Assembly (NCBI GenBank): GCA_009379955.1
Contig: WHST01000066.1
Location: 1-35,358, forward strand
Length of the DNA: 35,358 nt
Reading direction: 5' to 3'
Source of the DNA: Streptosporangiales bacterium
Lineage (GTDB): Bacteria > Actinomycetota > Actinomycetes > Streptosporangiales > WHST01
Part shown: piece after piece, positions 31,573-35,358 of the stretch
How positions within the stretch are numbered: the first letter of the stretch is position 1
How the letters are laid out: the number at the start of each line of letters is the position of its first letter
Notes under the pieces: model-generated
Database searches by the model: none
Seen by the model: the letters and a program-made list of their open reading frames with translations, nothing else
Told to the model about the DNA's origin: nothing
Program-made: the position numbers and the translations under genes

Positions 31573-33003
31573 TCACCGTCCGACCGGCTGGTCGAACCGC
31601 GGGCGGTGACGTGACCAGGGCATCGCCTGTTCGAGGGCGTGGCCGACCTCGAGCACCGTGCGGTCGGCGCCGGGCGCGGCGACGATCTGCATGCCGACCG
31701 GCAGGCCGTCCGGTGAGAAGCCGGCGGGCACCGACAGGGACGGGCAGCCGATCGCGGTGACGAGCGTGCAGGAGCGCATCCAGCCGATGTAGTCGGGCTG
31801 CGGCACCCCCTCGACCTCGGTCGGGTACTCGACGTCGACGTCGAACGGCAGGACCTGGGTGGTCGGCGCGAGCAGTACGTCATAGCGGTCGAAGAAGTCC
31901 ACGGCGGCGAGACGCAGGTTCGCCCGGAGCACCTCGGCGCGGCCGACGTCTGCGGCGGACAGCCGCAGGCCACGCTCGGCGTTCCAGCGGATCGTCTCCT
32001 TCACCTGGTCCGGGTGCTCGCGCACCAACCCGCCGAACGCCGTCGCGAAGTGCCAGGCACGGATCACGTCGAACACCTCGTCGGCGTCGTCCAGGTCCGG
32101 GCAGTCCGGGGTGACCCGCATCCCGAGGCCCTCCACGACCGGCAGGGTGGCGGCGATGACGTCGCGCACCGCCACGTCGACCGGGATGCGACCGCCGAGG
32201 TCCGGCGCCCACGCCACGCGCAGGCCGGGTCGCAGCGGCGGCGGGGGCGGTGCGAACCCCGCGCCGGGCTCGCTCAGCGCGAGCGGCGCCCGCCGGTCGG
32301 GACCGGCCAGCACCGACAGCATGAGCGCGACGTCGGCGACCGTACGCCCGAGCGGGCCCTGCACCGCCAGCGTCGACCAGGGCTGCGCGCTCGGGTGCGA
32401 GGGGACGCGGCCCGGCGACGGGCGCAGGCCGGCGACGTTGCAGAACGCCGCCGGGTTGCGCAGCGAACCGCCCATGTCGCTGCCTTCGGCGAGCGGCGTC
32501 AGCCCGGCCGCGAGTGCGGCGGCGGCACCACCGCTCGACCCGCCGGCACTGACGTCGCGGCGGTACGGGTTCCGCGTCGCGCCGAACACCGGGTTGAAGG
32601 TGTGCGAGCCGGCCGCGAACTCGGGGACGTTCGACTTGCCCAGTCGGACGGCGCCGGCAGCGGCGAGCCTGGCCACGACGAGGTCGTCCTGGTCGGGCAC
32701 GAAGTCCGCGTGCAACGGCGACCCGAACGTGGTGCGCAGGCCGGCGGTGAGGTGGGTGTCCTTGTGCACGACCGGGAGCCCGTGCAGTGGCCCGAGCGGC
32801 TCACCGCGAGCAGTCCGTTCGTCCGCGGCCGCGGCCACCCGCCGGGCCCGGTCGGCGTCGAGGGTCACGACGGCGTTGACCGCCGGGTTCACCCGTGCGA
32901 TGCGCGCGAGGTGGGCCTCGAGCAGCTCACGTGCGGACACCTCGCGACGGCGCACCATGGCCGCAAGCTCCGTCGCCGGCAGGTAGCACAGCTCGTCCGA
33001 CAT
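31573..33003 (-). CDS. Amidase (amidase signature family)
   Basis: The 476-residue product is a normal-length amidase signature enzyme. The Ser-cisSer-Lys triad is visible: Lys in GLPVVHKDTH (about 83), the central SAGGSSGGAAAALAAG, and the nucleophile in GSDMGGSLRNPAAFCNVAGLRPS. The C-terminal part has IGCPSLSVPAGFSPDGLPVGMQIV. It hydrolyses amides to acid plus ammonia. The start at 33003 follows AGGGAG. It lies 22 nt after the carboxyltransferase gene, in one operon with it and the CoxL remnant, so its physiological partner may be lost. Confidence 0.94.
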   Translation of the reverse strand: MSDELCYLPATELAAMVRRREVSARELLEAHLARIARVNPAVNAVVTLDADRARRVAAAADERTARGEPLGPLHGLPVVHKDTHLTAGLRTTFGSPLHADFVPDQDDLVVARLAAAGAVRLGKSNVPEFAAGSHTFNPVFGATRNPYRRDVSAGGSSGGAAAALAAGLTPLAEGSDMGGSLRNPAAFCNVAGLRPSPGRVPSHPSAQPWSTLAVQGPLGRTVADVALMLSVLAGPDRRAPLALSEPGAGFAPPPPPLRPGLRVAWAPDLGGRIPVDVAVRDVIAATLPVVEGLGMRVTPDCPDLDDADEVFDVIRAWHFATAFGGLVREHPDQVKETIRWNAERGLRLSAADVGRAEVLRANLRLAAVDFFDRYDVLLAPTTQVLPFDVDVEYPTEVEGVPQPDYIGWMRSCTLVTAIGCPSLSVPAGFSPDGLPVGMQIVAAPGADRTVLEVGHALEQAMPWSRHRPRFDQPVGR

Positions 33004-33025
33004 CCTCGGGCTCCCTTCGGCCGAC

Positions 33026-34543
33026 TCACCAGGTGAACGTGATCGTGTCGCGGCGGTAGCGCGCGAGGCGGGCGGAGCGGTCGGCCGACGGGGCGTGCAG
33101 CAGGCGCAGCAACTCGGTGCCGACGGCGCCACCCATGCGGCGGCAGAACGGTTCCGGCTCGTCCGCGGCGTCGGGACGTTCCGCCACCACCATGTCGACG
33201 ATGCCGTCGGCAAGCAGGTCGGCCGACCTGATGCCCTGCCGGCCGGCGATCTCGCCGGCGTGCGCGGTGTCACGGTGGACGATGACGCTGGCACCCTCGG
33301 GCGGCAGCGGTGACAGCCAGGCATGCTCGGCCGCCACGACGCGATCGGCCGGCAGCAGGGCGAGCGCACCGCCACCACTCCCCTCGCCGAGCAGTACCGC
33401 GACGGTCGGCACGTCGAGGGTCACCAGATCGGCGAGGCACCACGCGATCTGCGCGGCGAGTCCGCCCTCCTCGGCCTCCTTCGAGAGTGCCGCACCCGGG
33501 GTGTCGATGACCGAGACCAGCGGCAGCGCGAGCTCGCTCGCCAACCGGATGCCGCGTCGCGCCTGCCGGAGTGCGCCGGGACCGAGCGCCTGCTGCTCGG
33601 TCTGCCGCCGGCGGTCCTGGCCGAGCAGGACGCAGGGAGCGCCACCGAACCTGGCCAGCGCGAGCAGCAGCCCGGGCTCGGACTCCCCCTCGCCGGTGCC
33701 GCTCAGCGGCAGGACGTCGTCCGCGGCGTGACGCAGCAGTTCCCGTACGCCGGGACGGTCGGGACGCCTCGAGCGGGTCACCGACTCCCAGGCCGGGGCC
33801 GGCTCCGTCGTGGACGCGACACGTGGCCGCGGCCCGACCTCCGCCGGGGGCGGGGGCAGGCCGTCGTCCACCGCGCACATGACGGTGAGCGCGCGATCGG
33901 CGATCGACGCGAGCTCTCCCGGCGCGAGCACCGCGTCGACGAGCCCGTGCGCGTGCAGATGCTCGGCGCGCTGGACGTGGCTCGGGAACGGCTCGCCGTG
34001 CAGCGCCTCGTACACCCGTGGCCCGAGGAAGCCGATCAGTGCGCCGGGCTCCGCGACCGTCACGTGCCCGAGCGAGCCCCACGACGCGAACACGCCACCC
34101 GTCGTCGGGTGGCGCAGGTACACCAGGTACGGCAGGCGGGCCCTGCGGTGCTCCGCGATCGCGCCACTGATCCGCACCATCTGCACGAACGCGAGAGCGC
34201 CCTCCTGCATCCTCGTGCCGCCGGACGCCGTCGCCGCGAGCAACGGCATCCGCCGCGCCGTCGCCCGGCCGATCGCGGCAACGAGCCGGTCCGCGGCCAC
34301 CACACCGATCGACCCGGCGAGGAACGAGAACTCCGACGCGATCACTGCGACCCGCCGGCCGCGCAGCAGACCCTCACCGGTGACGACGGCCTCGTCGAGC
34401 CCGGTCAGCCGTCGCGCCTCCGCCAGCTCGGCCGCGTACTCACCCGTGACCAGCGGCGCGGCGTGCTCCGAGTCGTCCCACCGCCGGAACGTCCCGTCGT
34501 CGAGGACCGACCGCAGCAACTCCTCCGCGCTGAGCCTGCTCAC
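33026..34543 (-). CDS. Fused AccD/AccA-like acyl-CoA carboxyltransferase
   Basis: The 505-residue product joins an AccD-like half (1 to about 245, with VVTGEGLLRGRRVAVIASEFSFLAGSIG and ATASGGTRMQEGALAFVQM) and an AccA-like half (about 265-505, with VSVIDTPGAALSKEAEEGGL and LLGEGSGGGALALLPADRV). It would carry out the carboxyltransfer step of a biotin-dependent acyl-CoA carboxylase. The AccD zinc finger is absent. No biotin carboxylase or carrier gene is nearby. The GTG at 34543 follows GAGGG and is 9 nt after the CoxL remnant. The acyl-CoA substrate is not predictable. Confidence 0.9.
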   Translation of the reverse strand: MSRLSAEELLRSVLDDGTFRRWDDSEHAAPLVTGEYAAELAEARRLTGLDEAVVTGEGLLRGRRVAVIASEFSFLAGSIGVVAADRLVAAIGRATARRMPLLAATASGGTRMQEGALAFVQMVRISGAIAEHRRARLPYLVYLRHPTTGGVFASWGSLGHVTVAEPGALIGFLGPRVYEALHGEPFPSHVQRAEHLHAHGLVDAVLAPGELASIADRALTVMCAVDDGLPPPPAEVGPRPRVASTTEPAPAWESVTRSRRPDRPGVRELLRHAADDVLPLSGTGEGESEPGLLLALARFGGAPCVLLGQDRRRQTEQQALGPGALRQARRGIRLASELALPLVSVIDTPGAALSKEAEEGGLAAQIAWCLADLVTLDVPTVAVLLGEGSGGGALALLPADRVVAAEHAWLSPLPPEGASVIVHRDTAHAGEIAGRQGIRSADLLADGIVDMVVAERPDAADEPEPFCRRMGGAVGTELLRLLHAPSADRSARLARYRRDTITFTW

Positions 34544-34552
34544 CGGCGGCCC

Positions 34553-34948
34553 TCATCGTCCACGAGCGGCCCGCAGGTGCGCGTGAATCAGTTCGGGACT
34601 CATCGGCACCCGGTGCAGCGGCGCGATGTCGAGCGGCGCGAGCGCGTCCTGCACGGCCGAGGCGAACACCGCTCCCACCGGGATCGTGCCCGCCTCGCCC
34701 ACGCCCTTGGCGCCGATCGGGTTGAGCGGCGACGGCGTCTCGATGTGGTGCATCTCCAGGTGCGGCACCTCGGTCGCGTACGGCATCAGGAAGTCCATGA
34801 AGCTCGCGTTGCGCAGGTTTCCCAGCTCGTCGTAGTCGAGGTGTTCGTAGAACGCCCCGCCGACCCCCTGGGCGACACCACCCGCGATCTGGCCCTCCAC
34901 GACCATGGGGTTGATCATATTGCCGCAGTCGTGCACCCGCGCAGCCGC
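34553..34948 (-). pseudogene. C-terminal fragment of CoxL/xanthine dehydrogenase-type molybdopterin subunit
   Basis: The frame ending at 34553 reads RVHDCGNMINPMVVEGQIAG, GVAQGVGGAFYEHLDYDELG, SFMDFLMPYATEVPHLEMHH and NPIGAKGVGEAGTIPVGAVF. This is the last ~130 residues of a roughly 750-residue molybdenum hydroxylase large subunit, with the catalytic Glu region (KGVGEAG) present. The N-terminal five sixths and any small/medium subunits are absent. Family-like sequence stops near 34948, about 80 bp before a tRNA-like sequence. The downstream genes are intact, so the operon lost its promoter end. Confidence 0.85.
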
Positions 34949-35026
34949 ACCCTGAATGGCAACACGAAACGGACCAAACGGATGGCGGTGACACCATCGA
35001 GAGCACGTTCCGCAGGTCAGAGTGTG

Positions 35027-35093
35027 TGGGGCGGGCGGGGCTCGAACCCGCGACCGACGGATCATGAGAACTGCTCTCCCCCGCTACCACACC
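35027..35093 (-). tRNA. Degenerate tRNA-Met-like sequence (CAT)
   Basis: The minus strand carries a perfect T-arm (GCGGG-TTCGAGC-CCCGC, 35035-35051), a plausible A73 (35027), 3' acceptor CCGCCCC (35028-35034), and a CTCATGA anticodon loop (35062-35068, CAT anticodon) followed by TCCGT. The 5' half is damaged. The D-arm is short, the 5' anticodon strand CAGTT does not pair with TCCGT, and the acceptor GGTGTGG pairs with one mismatch and one wobble. It is best read as a tRNA pseudogene or a 3' tRNA fragment of the kind left at integration sites. A working tRNA is unlikely. Confidence 0.5.
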
Positions 35094-35210
35094 CTCTACC
35101 TGCGACAACGCCCACACAGCCAACCCCGGCCACCGCCTGAAACCCACCAGTCACCGGCATTTCGCACGACCCGCACCACGCCACGGTCCCCGGCGGGCAG
35201 ATCAGGGCGC

Positions 35211-35358
35211 TCACCCTTTGCGCTTCTTGACTTCCTCGGTCAGCTGCGGGACGACGGTGTTGAGGTCGCCGACCACGCCGAAGTCGGCGATCTCGAACAG
35301 CGGCGCCTCGGCGTCCTTGTTGACGACGACGATGGTCTTGGACGTCTGCATGCCGGCC
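35211..35358 (-). CDS. etfA: Electron transfer flavoprotein alpha subunit, 3' end (partial)
   Basis: The partial frame (48 residues, running off the window) reads [48 protein letters not shown]. This matches the C-terminal FAD-domain end of EtfA. EtfAB collects electrons from acyl-CoA dehydrogenases, such as the one at 2010-3155, and passes them to the quinone pool. It appears to be core genome just outside the rearranged region. The gap 35094-35210 shows no gene. Confidence 0.9.
   Translation of the reverse strand, partial: AGMQTSKTIVVVNKDAEAPLFEIADFGVVGDLNTVVPQLTEEVKKRKG

Noticed and set aside
35027-35093. Functional tRNA-Met
   Set aside because: The 5' anticodon strand and D-arm do not pair, so it is listed only as degenerate.
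34440-35147. Minus-strand frames running through the tRNA-like region into CoxL
   Set aside because: Readthrough of the tRNA-like sequence gives MIRRSRVRAPPAPH-type peptide, a well-known artefact; only the part after about 34948 is CoxL-like.
1-35358. CRISPR array, insertion sequence with intact transposase, rRNA or riboswitch
   Set aside because: No regularly spaced repeats, transposase, rRNA-like or aptamer-like sequence was found on reading both strands.

Overview
The window reads as a GC-rich actinomycete chromosome segment. Coding density is high, third codon positions are GC-heavy, GTG and TTG starts are frequent, and several genes look leaderless. The gene types (Lrp-controlled alanine dehydrogenase, HelD-type RNA polymerase helicase, F420-type nitroreductase remnant, fused AccD/AccA carboxyltransferase) fit Actinomycetota. 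Genus cannot be decided from sequence alone.

Layout. (A) 299-7360, minus strand: an eight-gene, tightly spaced operon. In transcription order it encodes two MaoC-type hydratase subunits, a CitE-like beta-hydroxyacyl-CoA lyase, a Gfo/Idh/MocA oxidoreductase, a class III CoA-transferase, an acyl-CoA dehydrogenase, an MFS transporter and a GlcG/HbpS-like protein. Together they look like uptake, CoA activation, oxidation, hydration and retro-aldol cleavage of a branched or dicarboxylic acid. (B) 7520-9265: a divergent Lrp-type regulator and alanine dehydrogenase. (C) 9326-17338, minus: a NitT/TauT-type ABC importer (permease, ATPase, two tandem duplicated binding lipoproteins) followed by three alpha/beta hydrolases of different families. 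(D) 17426-21941, minus: a nitrilase-superfamily hydrolase, a cyclase-family hydrolase, an IclR regulator and a frameshifted acyl-CoA synthetase. C and D look like one catabolic locus for an imported ester or amide. (E) 22118-29812: housekeeping or stress genes: KTSC protein, HelD-like helicase, MBL-fold hydrolase, pirin, TPR protein, SHOCT membrane protein, a possible 45-residue membrane protein, and an FSP1-like NAD(P)/FAD oxidoreductase divergent from a MarR regulator. (F) 29792-34948: a broken region. A deazaflavin-type nitroreductase gene is split into two halves about 1.35 kb apart. Between them lie ridA, an XRE-cupin regulator and a serine-recombinase remnant. Upstream in the same strand order lie an amidase, a fused carboxyltransferase and only the C-terminal end of a CoxL-type molybdenum hydroxylase. 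(G) 35027-35358: a degenerate tRNA-Met-like sequence just beyond the CoxL remnant, then the 3' end of etfA.

The most notable patterns are: GTCTC/GAGAC palindromes in the promoters of operon A, the cyclase operon, the acyl-CoA synthetase and ridA/XRE; a second shared word, ACAGTGCA, upstream of both the cyclase and ABC operons; the split nitroreductase gene with its insert; the CoxL truncation beside a tRNA-like sequence; the single-base frameshift in the synthetase; and a family of long extragenic hairpins sharing a GTGA(A/G)GGGCACC core.
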